From: Massilia polaris
GTDB lineage: Bacteria; Pseudomonadota; Gammaproteobacteria; Burkholderiales; Burkholderiaceae_D
DNA length: 64,000 nucleotides
Reading direction: 5' to 3'
Assembly (NCBI RefSeq): GCF_012927275.1
Contig: NZ_JABBGG010000014.1
Span: 25,246 to 89,245, forward strand
Positions 24,151-35,103 of this stretch are shown here, piece by piece (the first letter of the stretch is position 1; each line of letters starts with the position of its first letter). The notes below the pieces were generated by a model that was not told where the DNA came from, did not search any database, and saw nothing but the letters and a program-made list of their open reading frames with translations. A program made the translations under genes and the position numbers.

Positions 24151-24822
24151 ATGCGATTCATTCGTACCATCCTGTGCGCCGCGGCGCTGTGCGCCGTCAC
24201 CGCAACCGCCAGCGCCTCGCCGGCCAATCCGGCCAACGGCGTCGAGTACCTGACCCTGCCGGAAGTCCAGAACACCGACTCGGGATCCAAGGTCGAAGTA
24301 ACCGAGTTCTTCGATTACGCATGCCCGCACTGCCACGCTTTCGAGCCGGTGCTGGCCGAGTGGGTGAAAAAACAAGGCGCCAGCATCGTCTTCAAGCGCG
24401 TGCACATCACGCGTGGCCAGGGCGTGCTGCCGCAGCAGCGCCTGTACTACACGCTGGAGTCGCTGGGACTGGTCGAGCAGTACCACGCCAAAGTGTTCCA
24501 TGCGATGCACGTGCAGCGCCAGCGTTTCGCCAGCGATGAAGCAGTGTTCGCATGGGCGGAGAAAGCCGGCATCGACCGCGCGAAGTTCATCGATGCCTAC
24601 CGTTCGTTCGGCATGGAAGCCAAGACGCGCCGCGCCGCGGCCATGATGGAGGCCTACAAAATCGACCACTGGCCGATCCTCGCCGTCGGCGGACGCTACC
24701 TGACCTCCCCTTCGCTGGCCAGCGCCGCCGTCAAGACCGACCAGACTGAAGAAGATCAGCAGCAAAGCGGGCTACTGGTGCTGAACCACCTGGTCGCCAA
24801 AGCAAAAGCAGCCAATAAATAA
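24151..24822 (+). CDS. dsbA: Thiol:disulfide interchange protein DsbA
   Basis: 223 residues, periplasmic oxidase introducing disulfides. Signal peptide MRFIRTILCAAALCAVTATA, cleavage near ASA-S. The thioredoxin-fold active site CPHC is at residues 58-61 within FFDYACPHCHAFEP. The conserved cis-proline segment is DHWPILAVGG. It lies between a SPOR protein and an SDR gene on the same strand. Confidence 0.95.
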   Translation: MRFIRTILCAAALCAVTATASASPANPANGVEYLTLPEVQNTDSGSKVEVTEFFDYACPHCHAFEPVLAEWVKKQGASIVFKRVHITRGQGVLPQQRLYYTLESLGLVEQYHAKVFHAMHVQRQRFASDEAVFAWAEKAGIDRAKFIDAYRSFGMEAKTRRAAAMMEAYKIDHWPILAVGGRYLTSPSLASAAVKTDQTEEDQQQSGLLVLNHLVAKAKAANK

Positions 24823-24841
24823 GCAGGCGATGCGCCCGGCC

Positions 24842-25615
24842 ATGACACGCGTATTCATTACGGGCGCATCCAGCGGCATTGGCGCGGCCCTCGCCGCCGA
24901 ATACGCGGCGCGCGGCGCCACGCTCGGCCTGGTGGCGCGCCGCCATGAAGTCCTGGCGCAGCTTGCCGCCAGCCTTCCCAACGCCCACCTGCACAAGGTG
25001 TACGCGCTCGACGTCACCGACCATGCGGCGCTGGCCGCGGCGGCGCAGGACTTCATCGCCATCCACGGCGGCGCCGATGTGGTCATCGCCAACGCCGGCA
25101 TCTCGCATGGCACCCTCACTGAATTTGCCGCCGACCTGCCGGTGTTCGACGCCATTCTCGCGACCAACGTCAGCGCGACCGTCGCCACCTTCGCGCCGTT
25201 CATCGCCACCATGAAGGCGCAATCCGGGCCGTGCCGCCTGGTCGGCATCGGCAGCGTGGCCGGCATCCGCGGCCTTCCGGGCGCCGGCGCCTACAGCGCA
25301 TCGAAAGCGGCAGTGCTCAGCTACTGCGAATCGCTGCGGCTTGAACTCAAACGGGACGGCATCAAGGTCGTCACCATCGCACCCGGTTATATCGACACGC
25401 CGATGACCCGCCACAACAAGTATCCAATGCCGTTCCTGATGCCGGCTGCGCGCTTTGCCGTCAAGGCCGCCGACACAATCGAACGGGGCGCCAGCTACGC
25501 CGTCATCCCGTGGCAGATGGGGGTGGTCGCGAAGGTGCTGCGCTCACTGCCCAACGCGGTCTACGACTTCGCCTTTTCGCGCGCGCCGCACAAGGCGCGC
25601 AAGGCGACGCCATGA
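24842..25615 (+). CDS. SDR family oxidoreductase
   Basis: 257 residues from ATG 24842 (MTRVFITGASSGIGAAL); an ATG 12 bases upstream is equally open. The nucleotide-binding GASSGIG is near residue 8, NAG in VVIANAGISHG, and the catalytic YSASK with the upstream serine in GIGSVAG. The substrate cannot be read from sequence. C-terminal residues carry a hydrophobic stretch, as in membrane-associated short-chain dehydrogenases. Its TGA overlaps the birA ATG, so the two are coupled. Confidence 0.88.
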   Translation: MTRVFITGASSGIGAALAAEYAARGATLGLVARRHEVLAQLAASLPNAHLHKVYALDVTDHAALAAAAQDFIAIHGGADVVIANAGISHGTLTEFAADLPVFDAILATNVSATVATFAPFIATMKAQSGPCRLVGIGSVAGIRGLPGAGAYSASKAAVLSYCESLRLELKRDGIKVVTIAPGYIDTPMTRHNKYPMPFLMPAARFAVKAADTIERGASYAVIPWQMGVVAKVLRSLPNAVYDFAFSRAPHKARKATP

Positions 25616-26379
25616 ACGCCGCTGCGATCGAACAGCGCAGCCGCGCGCAGGTGGCGGTCGAAGTGGTCGGCCAGACCGGTTCGACCAACGCCGACCTGCT
25701 GGCGCGCGCATCCACGCTTGAAGGCCCTGTCCTGCTGGTCGCCGAACACCAGACCGCGGGGCGCGGACGGGCCGGCCGCAGCTGGCTATCCGCTCCCGGC
25801 GATTCGCTGACCTTCTCGCTCGCGTGGAAATTCGACCTGCCGCTGCAGCAGCTGGCCGGCCTGCCGCTGGCGGTCGGCGTCGCGCTGGCCGACGCGCTGT
25901 CCGCCTGCGGCGTACAGGTCCAGCTGAAGTGGCCAAACGACGTGCTCAAGGACGGCAGCAAGCTGGCCGGAGTGCTGATCGAAACCCAGGCGGCGCCTGG
26001 CGGCGGCATCTGGGCGGTGATCGGCATCGGCATGAACCTGCGCATGCCGGACGACCTGGAGGAACGCATCGGGCGCACCGTGGCCGCCGCGCCATGGCTG
26101 GCCCGGATGGACCGCGACGACCTGATGGCGGCGCTGCTGGCCAGCCTTGCGGCCGCCCTGGGCGAATTCCGCCAGGCCGGCTTTGGCGCCTTCAGCGCGC
26201 GCTGGAACCGCCTGCACGCATGGCCGGGCCGCCGGGTATCGATCCTCGACAATGGCGCCGTCCTGCACGACGGGATCGCCGCCGGGGTCGACGACAGCGG
26301 ACGCCTGCTGCTCGACGGCGCCGAAGGCCGCATCACGGTGCTGGCCGGCGACGTCTCGCTGCGCACGCGGGAGCACTGA
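25612..26379 (+). CDS. birA: Biotin--[acetyl-CoA-carboxylase] ligase, monofunctional
   Basis: 255 residues. The catalytic domain has GSTNADLLARA, the biotinyl-AMP loop GRGRAGRSW (about 50), LKWPNDVLKDG and GVLIET. The C-terminal small domain follows from about 205. There is no N-terminal winged helix, so this is a group I ligase that should not repress biotin operons. ATG overlaps the SDR stop (ATGA), and coaX starts 1 base after its stop. The birA-coaX pairing is widespread. Confidence 0.94.
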   Translation: MNAAAIEQRSRAQVAVEVVGQTGSTNADLLARASTLEGPVLLVAEHQTAGRGRAGRSWLSAPGDSLTFSLAWKFDLPLQQLAGLPLAVGVALADALSACGVQVQLKWPNDVLKDGSKLAGVLIETQAAPGGGIWAVIGIGMNLRMPDDLEERIGRTVAAAPWLARMDRDDLMAALLASLAAALGEFRQAGFGAFSARWNRLHAWPGRRVSILDNGAVLHDGIAAGVDDSGRLLLDGAEGRITVLAGDVSLRTREH

Positions 26380-26380
26380 C

Positions 26381-27109
26381 ATGATCCTCCTGGTCGACGC
26401 CGGCAATACGCGCATCAAGTGGGCGCTGGTGGAACAAGGCGCCTCGCCGGGCCAATGGGCAGCCAGCGGCGCCTCCGCGAACGCCGACCTGAACCACCTG
26501 CCGGAAGCCTGGCAGGGCGCCAGCATTGAACGGGTCATCGTATCCAACGTGGCCGGACAGCGGCTGCGCGACCAGCTGCAGCTGATGCTGCCGCCGGTCG
26601 CGGTCAGCTGGTTTGCTTCCGTGCCCGAACTGGCGGGCCTTCGCAACAGTTACCGCAATCCTTCACAGCTTGGCTGCGACCGTTTTGCCGCGGCCCTTGG
26701 CGCACGCGCGCTGGCGCCGGGGCAGGCGCTGGTGGTCGCCACCTGCGGCACCGCAACGACCATCGACGCGGTCGGCGCGGATGGCGTGTTTTTAGGCGGG
26801 ATGATTTTGCCGGGACTGGGCCTGATGGCCGCTTCGCTGGCGGCCAACACGGCGCAGCTGCCGCAGGTGGCAGCCGGCAGTGCGGCGGCGCCGCCGTTCG
26901 CCGACAATACCGACGACGCGATCCGGTCCGGCTGCCTGTCGGCGCAGGTGGGCGCTATCGAGCGCGCCAGCCGCCTGCACGGGGGCGCGTTGTGCCTTAT
27001 CTCGGGGGGCGCCGCTCCGCACATCGCGCCGGCACTGTCCATCCTTCACCGGCTGGTCGATAATATCGTGCTGGTCGGATTGCATGCCGCCGCCACATCT
27101 ACGGGATAA
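26381..27109 (+). CDS. coaX: Type III pantothenate kinase
   Basis: 242 residues catalysing the first step of CoA synthesis. The actin-like ATPase fold begins MILLVDAGNTRIKWALVE. Also visible are the pantothenate-binding LGCDRFAAALGAR, the phosphate-binding VVATCGTATTIDAV, the GGMILPGL loop and GGAAP near the end. ATG at 26381 is one base after the birA TGA. Confidence 0.95.
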   Translation: MILLVDAGNTRIKWALVEQGASPGQWAASGASANADLNHLPEAWQGASIERVIVSNVAGQRLRDQLQLMLPPVAVSWFASVPELAGLRNSYRNPSQLGCDRFAAALGARALAPGQALVVATCGTATTIDAVGADGVFLGGMILPGLGLMAASLAANTAQLPQVAAGSAAAPPFADNTDDAIRSGCLSAQVGAIERASRLHGGALCLISGGAAPHIAPALSILHRLVDNIVLVGLHAAATSTG

Positions 27110-27112
27110 GCT

Positions 27113-27811
27113 GTGCTGAAATTTCTCTTCTGGATTCTGCTGTCGATTAACGCCGCCCTGTTTGCGTATGGGCGCGGCTACCTTGGCAACTTCAAGGGTA
27201 ACGAACGCGAGCCGGCGCGCACGAAAAACCAGGTCAGCGCCGACAAGCTGAAAGTGGTGCCCGCCGCCCAGGCCACTGCCGCAAAAGCGGCGGAGCCTTC
27301 ACCCGCGCCGCCGGCGCCTGCATTGCAAGCAGTGGCGGCCAGCCCGGCGCTGATCGCCTGCGTCGAAGTCGGCAACCTGACCGCCCAGGAAGCGCGCCGT
27401 TTCGACAGCCGCATCGCCGCCCTCGGGCAGCTCAAGCCGGTGCGCCAGAACGTGACGACGACGGAAGTGGGCAGCTACATGGTGCATATCGCGCCGCAGG
27501 CGACGCGCGCGGCAGCCGACAGCAAGGCGGAAGAATTGAAAAACCTCGGCGTCACGAATTACTACGTCATTCCGGACAATACGCCGATGAAGTGGGCGAT
27601 TTCGCTGGGCGTGTTCAAATCGGAAAACGCGGCCAAGACCTTGCTCGCTGCGCTGAACAAGCAGGGCGTGCAAGACGCCCGCATCAGCGGCCGCGGCACG
27701 CAGGTGACCCGTGTGAACTACCGTTTCCGCGATATCGACACGGCCACCCGCGACCGGCTCGATCGAATCGCCGCATCCTTCCCCGGCCAGCGCGCACGCA
27801 GCTGCAAGTAG
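27113..27811 (+). CDS. SPOR-like membrane-anchored protein
   Basis: 232 residues from a GTG at 27113, three bases after the coaX stop. One N-terminal transmembrane helix (LKFLFWILLSINAALFAYG) leads into a charged and Ala/Pro-rich linker (about 30-85). The C-terminal half contains SPOR-like repeats, AISLGVFKSENAAKTLLAAL followed by a beta strand. It carries a cysteine near residue 82 (LIACVEVG) and one close to the end. Likely a periplasmic protein anchored in the inner membrane. It converges with rlpA, itself a SPOR protein, 6 bases away. Confidence 0.8.
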   Translation: MLKFLFWILLSINAALFAYGRGYLGNFKGNEREPARTKNQVSADKLKVVPAAQATAAKAAEPSPAPPAPALQAVAASPALIACVEVGNLTAQEARRFDSRIAALGQLKPVRQNVTTTEVGSYMVHIAPQATRAAADSKAEELKNLGVTNYYVIPDNTPMKWAISLGVFKSENAAKTLLAALNKQGVQDARISGRGTQVTRVNYRFRDIDTATRDRLDRIAASFPGQRARSCK

Positions 27812-27817
27812 CGCGCC

Positions 27818-28726
27818 TTAGCGCCTGACCACCATCGGGTTCAGGCCCATCGCCTTCAGTTCGCGCATCGCTTCGTTGGCCTCGTCACGGCTGGCGAACG
27901 GGCCGCTGAACAGGCGGTGCATGGACCCGCCCTTCACCACTTCAAGCGCGCCGCGCACAGCGGCACGGTTGCGCAGGCGCGCGCGCGCCTGTTCCGCCTT
28001 TTCGGCGAGCGTGTAGGCGCCCAGTTGCAGGTAGAACGCGTTCGCCGTTTGCGGCGCATTGCGCCTCTGCGCGGCGACGTTGATGACGCCGTCAGGCAGC
28101 AGGCGCTCGACTTCCACCTCGTGGCTGCCTTTCCCGAGCAGGCCAAGCTTGAGCGCGGCCGTAAACGACACGTCGATCACGCGGCCGGCATGGAACGGGC
28201 CGCGGTCGTTGATGCGCACCACCACTTGCTTGCCGCTGGAGATATTGGTCACGCGCGCATATGACGGGATCGGCAAGGTCGGATGGGCCGCGGTCATCTT
28301 GTACATGTCGTACAGCTCGCCGGACGAGGTGCGCTGGCCGTGGAATTTCTTGCCGTACCAGCTGCTGACGCCGCGCTGCACGAACGCCTCCTCGTTGACT
28401 ATCGGGACATAGGTCTTGCCGAACACGGTGTACGACCGGTTGGCGTATTTCGAGTACGGCTCGGCGCGCACTTCGGCGTCAGCCACGTCCTTCAGGTTGG
28501 AAGGCGGATTGTCGCCCGGGCCATCGTCCTTGTAGTAACCGCCGCGGCCTGATCCGGCGGCCGGCAGCAGCGGCATGTCCGGGTCGACCGACGGGTGGCG
28601 CTCCGCCTTGTGCAAAGGAGTCGGGAACGGCCACAGCGAACGCTGCTTGCCGCCCGAGGTGCTGCCGCAACCGGCCAGCACCAGGGCGAGCAGCGCAAGG
28701 GACAGCCTTGCCAGCGCGGGCGCCAT
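27818..28726 (-). CDS. rlpA: Septal ring lytic transglycosylase RlpA
   Basis: 302 residues. The chosen ATG at 28726 overlaps the rodA stop (TGATG) and gives a lipoprotein signal ending LALVLAGC, so an outer-membrane lipoprotein is predicted. The double-psi beta-barrel domain carries GVSSWYGKKFHGQRTSSGE, NDRGPFHAGRVIDVS and a catalytic aspartate. A C-terminal SPOR domain (FYLQLGAYTLAEKAEQARA) directs it to denuded septal glycan. Last gene of the elongasome operon. Confidence 0.94.
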   Translation of the reverse strand: MAPALARLSLALLALVLAGCGSTSGGKQRSLWPFPTPLHKAERHPSVDPDMPLLPAAGSGRGGYYKDDGPGDNPPSNLKDVADAEVRAEPYSKYANRSYTVFGKTYVPIVNEEAFVQRGVSSWYGKKFHGQRTSSGELYDMYKMTAAHPTLPIPSYARVTNISSGKQVVVRINDRGPFHAGRVIDVSFTAALKLGLLGKGSHEVEVERLLPDGVINVAAQRRNAPQTANAFYLQLGAYTLAEKAEQARARLRNRAAVRGALEVVKGGSMHRLFSGPFASRDEANEAMRELKAMGLNPMVVRR

Positions 28727-29838
28727 CAAGTCTGCACCAGCTTGCGGTGGCGCTGGATACTCATCAGGATGCCGAGGCACAGTCCCAATGTCATCAGCGC
28801 GGTGCCGCCGTAGCTCAGGAACGGCAGCGGGACGCCGACAACCGGCAGGATTCCGCTCACCATGCCCATGTTAATAAACACGAAGGTGAAGAAGATCATC
28901 GAGATCGCCCCGGCCAGCAGCCGTGAGAACAGGTTGGCCGCATTCGCCGCGATCATGAGACCGCGCCCGATCAGCAGCAGGTACAGGAACAGCAGGACCA
29001 GGATGCCCACCAGCCCGAATTCTTCGGCAAACACCGCGAACACGAAGTCGGTGGTGGCCTCGGGGACGAATTCAAGGTGGGCCTGCGAGCCATGCAGCCA
29101 GCCCTTGCCCCACACTCCGCCGGAACCGATCGCGATGATCGACTGCAGGATGTGGAAGCCCTTGCCGAGCGGGTCGGCGGTCGGGTCGATCAGCGTCATC
29201 ACGCGGTCGCGCTGGTAATCGTGCATCAGCGACCAGGCCACCGGCAGGCTGGCGAAGAACGCCACCACCAGGCCGGCTATCGCCTTCCACGACAGCCCGG
29301 CCAGGAAAATCACGTACATGCCGGCGGCGAGCACCAGCAGCGAGGTGCCGAGGTCGGGCTGCAGCTGGATCATTCCGACCGGGATGGCTAGCAAGACAGC
29401 CGCGACCAGGAATGAACTCAACTTCACCACCCCGGCGCGCTGCTGGAAGTACCAGGCAAGCATCAGCGGCATCGCGATTTTCATGATTTCGGACGGTTGG
29501 ATATCGATACCGATGTGCAGCCAGCGGCGCGAGCCTTTTTTGATAATCCCGAACATGAACACCGCAATCAGCAGCGCGACGCCGAACGCATAAATCGGCA
29601 CTGCGAGGCGCATCAGCAACTGCGGCGGCACCAGGGCGGCAATCCACATGAAGACGAACGACACGATGATGTTGCGGATCTGGCCTTCGACCCGGCCCGG
29701 GAAATCGATACCGGCCGAGTACAGCGTCACCAGGCTGGTGGCAAACAGCAGGAACACGATCATCGCCAGCGGGCCGTCGAAGACGGTGAAGTAGGGCCGC
29801 ATGCGGCGCCAGAGCGAGCGGCGTTCGTTGATGCGCAT
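28726..29838 (-). CDS. rodA: Rod-shape SEDS glycosyltransferase RodA
   Basis: 370 residues, about ten transmembrane helices. It polymerises glycan strands during cell elongation together with PBP2. The ATG at 29838 gives MRINERRSLWRRMRPYF; the longer frame upstream is antisense-like low-complexity sequence inside mrdA. SEDS signatures are GSRRWLHIGI, QPSEIMKIAMPLMLAWY, LQPDLGTSLLVLAAG and the C-terminal PVVGVPLPFLSYGGTALM. It lies 8 bases after mrdA. Confidence 0.96.
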   Translation of the reverse strand: MRINERRSLWRRMRPYFTVFDGPLAMIVFLLFATSLVTLYSAGIDFPGRVEGQIRNIIVSFVFMWIAALVPPQLLMRLAVPIYAFGVALLIAVFMFGIIKKGSRRWLHIGIDIQPSEIMKIAMPLMLAWYFQQRAGVVKLSSFLVAAVLLAIPVGMIQLQPDLGTSLLVLAAGMYVIFLAGLSWKAIAGLVVAFFASLPVAWSLMHDYQRDRVMTLIDPTADPLGKGFHILQSIIAIGSGGVWGKGWLHGSQAHLEFVPEATTDFVFAVFAEEFGLVGILVLLFLYLLLIGRGLMIAANAANLFSRLLAGAISMIFFTFVFINMGMVSGILPVVGVPLPFLSYGGTALMTLGLCLGILMSIQRHRKLVQT

Positions 29839-29846
29839 GTTATTCC

Positions 29847-31754
29847 TTAGTGTGCAGGCGCTGCCGCGGGATCCGGCTTCGGCTGGTCCTTGATCACCGG
29901 GCGCTTCCCGAGCAGGTAGTAATCCATCGCCTTGCGCGCGATCGGCGCTGCAGTAGCGGCGCCGAAGCCGGCGTTCTCGACCACCATCGCCAGCGCGATG
30001 CGTGGCTTGTCGGCCGGCGCGAACGCGACGTACAGCGCGTTGTCGCGGAACCGTTCGGCGATCCGGCTGGCGTTGTACTTCTGGCCTTTCAGCCCGATCA
30101 CCTGCGCGGTACCGGTCTTGCCGGCCGACGTGTAGCCTGCATTCGCAAACGCAATGCGGCCGGTGCCGGTAGGTTCGGTATTCACGCCTACCAGCGCGCG
30201 CTTGATCACGTCGATGTTTTCCTGCTTGAGCGGCACGCGCCGCGTTTCCTTCGGCACGGTCAGGGTGCGGGCGCGAGTGGCGCCGTCCTCGACGATCTTG
30301 ACCAGGTGCGGCTTCATCACCACGCCGTTGTTGGCCAGGATCGAGACGGCGTGCGCCAGCTGCAGCATGGTGTAGTTGTTGGCGCCCTGCCCGATGCTCA
30401 CCGAGATGGTCTCGCCCGCGTGCCACTTCTGCATGGCCTTGTTGTTCTTGTAGCGCTCGCGCTTCCAGGCGGTCGACGGCAGCACGCCGGTTTTTTCGTG
30501 TTCCAGGTCGATGCCAGTCTTTTCGCCGAACCCGAACTGCTTCATGAAGGCGTGGATGTTATCGACCCCCATCTCGTTGCCGAGCTGGTAGTAGTAGGTA
30601 TCGCATGAGGCGACAATCGAATCGTGCATGTTGACGAAGCCGTGGCCGCCAGGCTTGTCGTCGTTGAAGCGGTGCCCGCCGAGCATGAAGAAACCGGCAT
30701 CCGAAATGCCCTGCGACGGCGTGCGGCGGCCCTGCTCGAGCGCGGCCAGCGCCATGAACGGCTTGAAGGTCGATCCGGGCGGGTAGGTGCCCGACAGCGG
30801 ACGGTTCATCATCGGCCGGTCCTCCGACGTATTGAGTTCGTTCCAGTTCTGCGAGTCGATACCGTCGACGAACAGGTTGGGGTCGTAGCCGGGGCGCGAG
30901 ACGTAAGCCAGCACGTCGCCGGTTTCCGGCTCGATCGCCACGAAGGCGCCCTTGAAGTCACCGTACGCCTGCTCTACGATCTTCTGCAGCTCGATGTCGA
31001 CCGACAGGATCAGGTTGCTGCCGGGGGTCGACTCGGTGCGCGACAGGGTCGATACCGCGCGTCCGCCGGCGGTCTTGATGACTTTTTCGTAGCCGGTGCG
31101 GCCGTGCAGGTGCGCCTCGTAGCTTTTTTCGAGTCCTTCCTTGCCGATGTGGTCGGTGCCGGCATAATTGGCCGCATCTTCGCTGGCGTCGATCACCTTG
31201 GCATCGCGTTGGTTGATGCGGCCGATGTAGCCGATCACGTGCGACGCGACCTCGCCCTGCGGATACTGGCGGAACAGGCGCGCCTGCACCTCGACGCCAG
31301 GGAATCGAAAACGCTGCGCGGTAAACCGGGCCACTTCGTCGTCGGTCAGGCGGGTACGCAGCGGCACGCTGGCGAAGCTGCGCGACTCTTCCAGCAGGCG
31401 CTTGAAGCGCTTGCGGTCGCGCGGCGTCACTTCGACCAGCGTGGACAGCTCGTCGATCACCGACTCGAGGCTGGACTGCAGCTTGGACGGCGTGATTTCA
31501 AGCGTGTAGGCCGAGAAGTTACGGGCCAGGACCACGCCGTTGCGGTCCACGATCAGGCCGCGGTTCGGCACGATCGGCACGATCGCGATGCGGTTGTCCT
31601 CGGCCTGCGCCGCGTAGTCGTTGTACTTGATGACCTGCAGCCAGACGAAGCGCGCCACCAGCACGCCGAAACCGATAAACACAATACCGACGAACGCCGC
31701 AAGGCGCATGCGGAAGCGGTGGATCTCCCGGTCGTTGTTCTTAATTTCAGTCAT
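29847..31754 (-). CDS. mrdA: Penicillin-binding protein 2
   Basis: 635 residues, a class B transpeptidase cross-linking elongation glycan. One N-terminal transmembrane helix (about 17-40), a dimerisation/pedestal region from RGLIVDRNGVVLARN, and the transpeptidase domain with the serine in PPGSTFKPFMA (about 327), SCDTYY as the SxN-type motif and the KTG motif in AGKTGTAQV (about 540). It lies 7 bases after mreD. Confidence 0.97.
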   Translation of the reverse strand: MTEIKNNDREIHRFRMRLAAFVGIVFIGFGVLVARFVWLQVIKYNDYAAQAEDNRIAIVPIVPNRGLIVDRNGVVLARNFSAYTLEITPSKLQSSLESVIDELSTLVEVTPRDRKRFKRLLEESRSFASVPLRTRLTDDEVARFTAQRFRFPGVEVQARLFRQYPQGEVASHVIGYIGRINQRDAKVIDASEDAANYAGTDHIGKEGLEKSYEAHLHGRTGYEKVIKTAGGRAVSTLSRTESTPGSNLILSVDIELQKIVEQAYGDFKGAFVAIEPETGDVLAYVSRPGYDPNLFVDGIDSQNWNELNTSEDRPMMNRPLSGTYPPGSTFKPFMALAALEQGRRTPSQGISDAGFFMLGGHRFNDDKPGGHGFVNMHDSIVASCDTYYYQLGNEMGVDNIHAFMKQFGFGEKTGIDLEHEKTGVLPSTAWKRERYKNNKAMQKWHAGETISVSIGQGANNYTMLQLAHAVSILANNGVVMKPHLVKIVEDGATRARTLTVPKETRRVPLKQENIDVIKRALVGVNTEPTGTGRIAFANAGYTSAGKTGTAQVIGLKGQKYNASRIAERFRDNALYVAFAPADKPRIALAMVVENAGFGAATAAPIARKAMDYYLLGKRPVIKDQPKPDPAAAPAH

Positions 31755-31761
31755 CGCTGCT

Positions 31762-32274
31762 TCAGATCGGGCGCGTGTGGTCGCGGTCGACCGCGCGCCG
31801 TTGCGGCGCCATCAGCAAGGACGAGATCACGGGCCACAGCGCGATCGCCACGGCGCTTTCGACAAACTGCAGCCAGCCGGAGAACTTGCCCGAGCCGATC
31901 AGGTGCACCAGCATCTGGATCGCCTGCGCCATCAGCAGCAGCGGCAGGACGTGGATCGCCTGCGTCATCACCGGGAACCACAGGACGCGGCGGTGGATCA
32001 TGATCGCGAAGTAGGACAGCAGCGTATAGGCCAGCGCGTTCTCGCCCAGCAGGGTCGCTTCATGCACGTCCATCAGGAGGCCCATGAAGAAGGCGACGCC
32101 GATGCCGACCTTGCGCGGCTGCTTGATGCCCCAGAAGACCAGCACCAGCGCGACGAAGTCGGGAACGCCGATCCACTTCCCCCAGGGGAGCAGGTTGAGC
32201 ATGAAGGAGCAGGTCAGGCTGAACGCGATGAACAGCGGGCTGACCGGCAGCAGGATGTAATGTGGACGGTTCAT
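31762..32274 (-). CDS. mreD: Rod-shape-determining protein MreD
   Basis: 170 residues, five to six transmembrane helices, starting MNRPHYILLPVSPLFI. PWGKWIGVPDFVALVLVFW and GIGVAFFMGLLMDV are typical of MreD. ATG at 32274 overlaps the mreC stop (ATGA), a classic coupled arrangement. Bridges MreC with the elongation machinery in the inner membrane. Confidence 0.94.
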   Translation of the reverse strand: MNRPHYILLPVSPLFIAFSLTCSFMLNLLPWGKWIGVPDFVALVLVFWGIKQPRKVGIGVAFFMGLLMDVHEATLLGENALAYTLLSYFAIMIHRRVLWFPVMTQAIHVLPLLLMAQAIQMLVHLIGSGKFSGWLQFVESAVAIALWPVISSLLMAPQRRAVDRDHTRPI

Positions 32275-33293
32275 CGTGTGGTCTCCGGAGCCGTGGCCGT
32301 GGCCGTGGCCGTCGCAGGTGCGGCGGCGGGCGGCGCCGCCACGGCCGGGCGCGCGGACGGCGGCAGCTGCGGTGCGCGCGGCGTGTCGAGCGGCGCCATT
32401 TTCGGAAGCAGGCTGCGCTTGGCCGGCGGCGGCGCCTCTTCAGGCGGACGCGGAGGCAGGTCGGGCAGCGACATCAAAATCAGCAGCTGGCGGTTGCGGT
32501 CGACGCCGGCCAGCGGCTGGCACACCACGCGGCCGAATGCGCCGGCGGCGTTGTTTTCGACCTGGACCACTTTCGCCACGGCCAGGCCGGCCGGATAGAC
32601 GCCATCCATGCCGGACGTGATCAAGACGTCGCCGACCTGCACGTCCGCGTTCGGCGCGACAAAGCGCAGCTCCAGCGTGCCGGCGTTGCCGCGGCCATGG
32701 GCGACGCTGCGCAAGCCATTGCGCAGCACCTGGACCGGGATGGCCTGCTCCTTGTCGGTCAGCAGGGTCACTTCGGACGTGAACGGGAATACGCGGGTGA
32801 CCTGGCCGACCACGCCGGCGTTGTCGATCACCGGAAGGCCGAGCGCGACGCCGTTGCGCGCGCCGCGGTCGAGCACGATCTTGCGCGCCGACGGGTCACG
32901 CGCGTCGTACAGGATCTCGCTCATCATCGACTTGACCGGAATGTGGGCACGCGCGCCCATCAGCTTGCGCAGGTGCGCGTTTTCGGCCATTTCAAGGCGC
33001 GCCTGCTGCATCAGCTGCGCGCTGGACGCCTGCTGGCTTTTGAGGTCGTGGACTTCCTTCTGCAGCGCGGACAGCGACGAAAAGTAGCTGCCCATGGTCG
33101 TTACGACCTCGCGCGGCATCAGCGCGGCCATCTGCAGGGGATAAAGGACGGTGCCGGCGACCTGGCGGATTGTGGCCAGCGTGTTCATGCGCGCGTCGAC
33201 CAGCAGCAGCATGATGGAGATAAGAGCGAACACCGTCACCTTGACCCGCGCTGGGGCGCCTTGCTTGAAGAGTGGCGGTGGGCTGTATTCCAT
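32271..33293 (-). CDS. mreC: Rod-shape-determining protein MreC
   Basis: 340 residues, bitopic. A short cytoplasmic start (MEYSPPPLFKQGAPAR) leads to a transmembrane helix (about 17-36). A coiled coil follows (about 62-105), then the two-lobed beta domain (DARDPSARKIVLDRGARNG and GVVGQV). The C-terminus after about 275 is a Pro/Ala-rich low-complexity extension ending TATATATAPETTR, longer than in E. coli. 133 bases separate it from mreB; these contain GC-rich self-complementary sequence but no ORF. Confidence 0.95.
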   Translation of the reverse strand: MEYSPPPLFKQGAPARVKVTVFALISIMLLLVDARMNTLATIRQVAGTVLYPLQMAALMPREVVTTMGSYFSSLSALQKEVHDLKSQQASSAQLMQQARLEMAENAHLRKLMGARAHIPVKSMMSEILYDARDPSARKIVLDRGARNGVALGLPVIDNAGVVGQVTRVFPFTSEVTLLTDKEQAIPVQVLRNGLRSVAHGRGNAGTLELRFVAPNADVQVGDVLITSGMDGVYPAGLAVAKVVQVENNAAGAFGRVVCQPLAGVDRNRQLLILMSLPDLPPRPPEEAPPPAKRSLLPKMAPLDTPRAPQLPPSARPAVAAPPAAAPATATATATAPETTR

Positions 33294-33426
33294 GAATTTC
33301 AGGTATGAAGATGACGGCGCGCTGCGCCAGGGTCACCGTGCGGGGCGCGCACACGCCCCGCGCCGAAACAGGCATCCGTGCCGGGGCACAGGGCGGGCCG
33401 CCGCAAGTGCGGCCAGCGCAGGCCGA

Positions 33427-34779
<1,353 letters not shown>

Positions 34780-35082
34780 ATGTCCCTGACACTTTCAGAT
34801 GTAAAACGCATTGCCCACCTGGCGCAGCTCGATATGGACGAGGCCCACGCCGCGACCGCATTGAATGAATTGAACGGCATTTTCGCGCTGGCCGAGCAAA
34901 TGCAGGCGATCGATACCACCGGTGTGGCGCCGCTGTCGCAGCCGCTGGCCGCCGTCATGGATACGCTGACGCTGCGCCTGCGCGACGACGTGGTCACCGA
35001 GGAAAACCGCCGCGACGATTACCAAGCGCCGGCGCCGAAAACCCAGGACGGCCTGTACCTGGTACCAAAAGTTATTGAGTAA
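34780..35082 (+). CDS. gatC: Aspartyl/glutamyl-tRNA amidotransferase subunit C
   Basis: 100 residues starting [20 protein letters not shown], the standard GatC start, with [16 protein letters not shown] toward the C-terminus. GatC is the small linker that holds GatA and GatB together in the enzyme that converts Glu-tRNAGln or Asp-tRNAAsn to the amidated form. gatA begins 21 bases later. Confidence 0.95.
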   Translation: MSLTLSDVKRIAHLAQLDMDEAHAATALNELNGIFALAEQMQAIDTTGVAPLSQPLAAVMDTLTLRLRDDVVTEENRRDDYQAPAPKTQDGLYLVPKVIE

Positions 35083-35103
35083 TCACGGATTCGACCACCA
35101 GCC

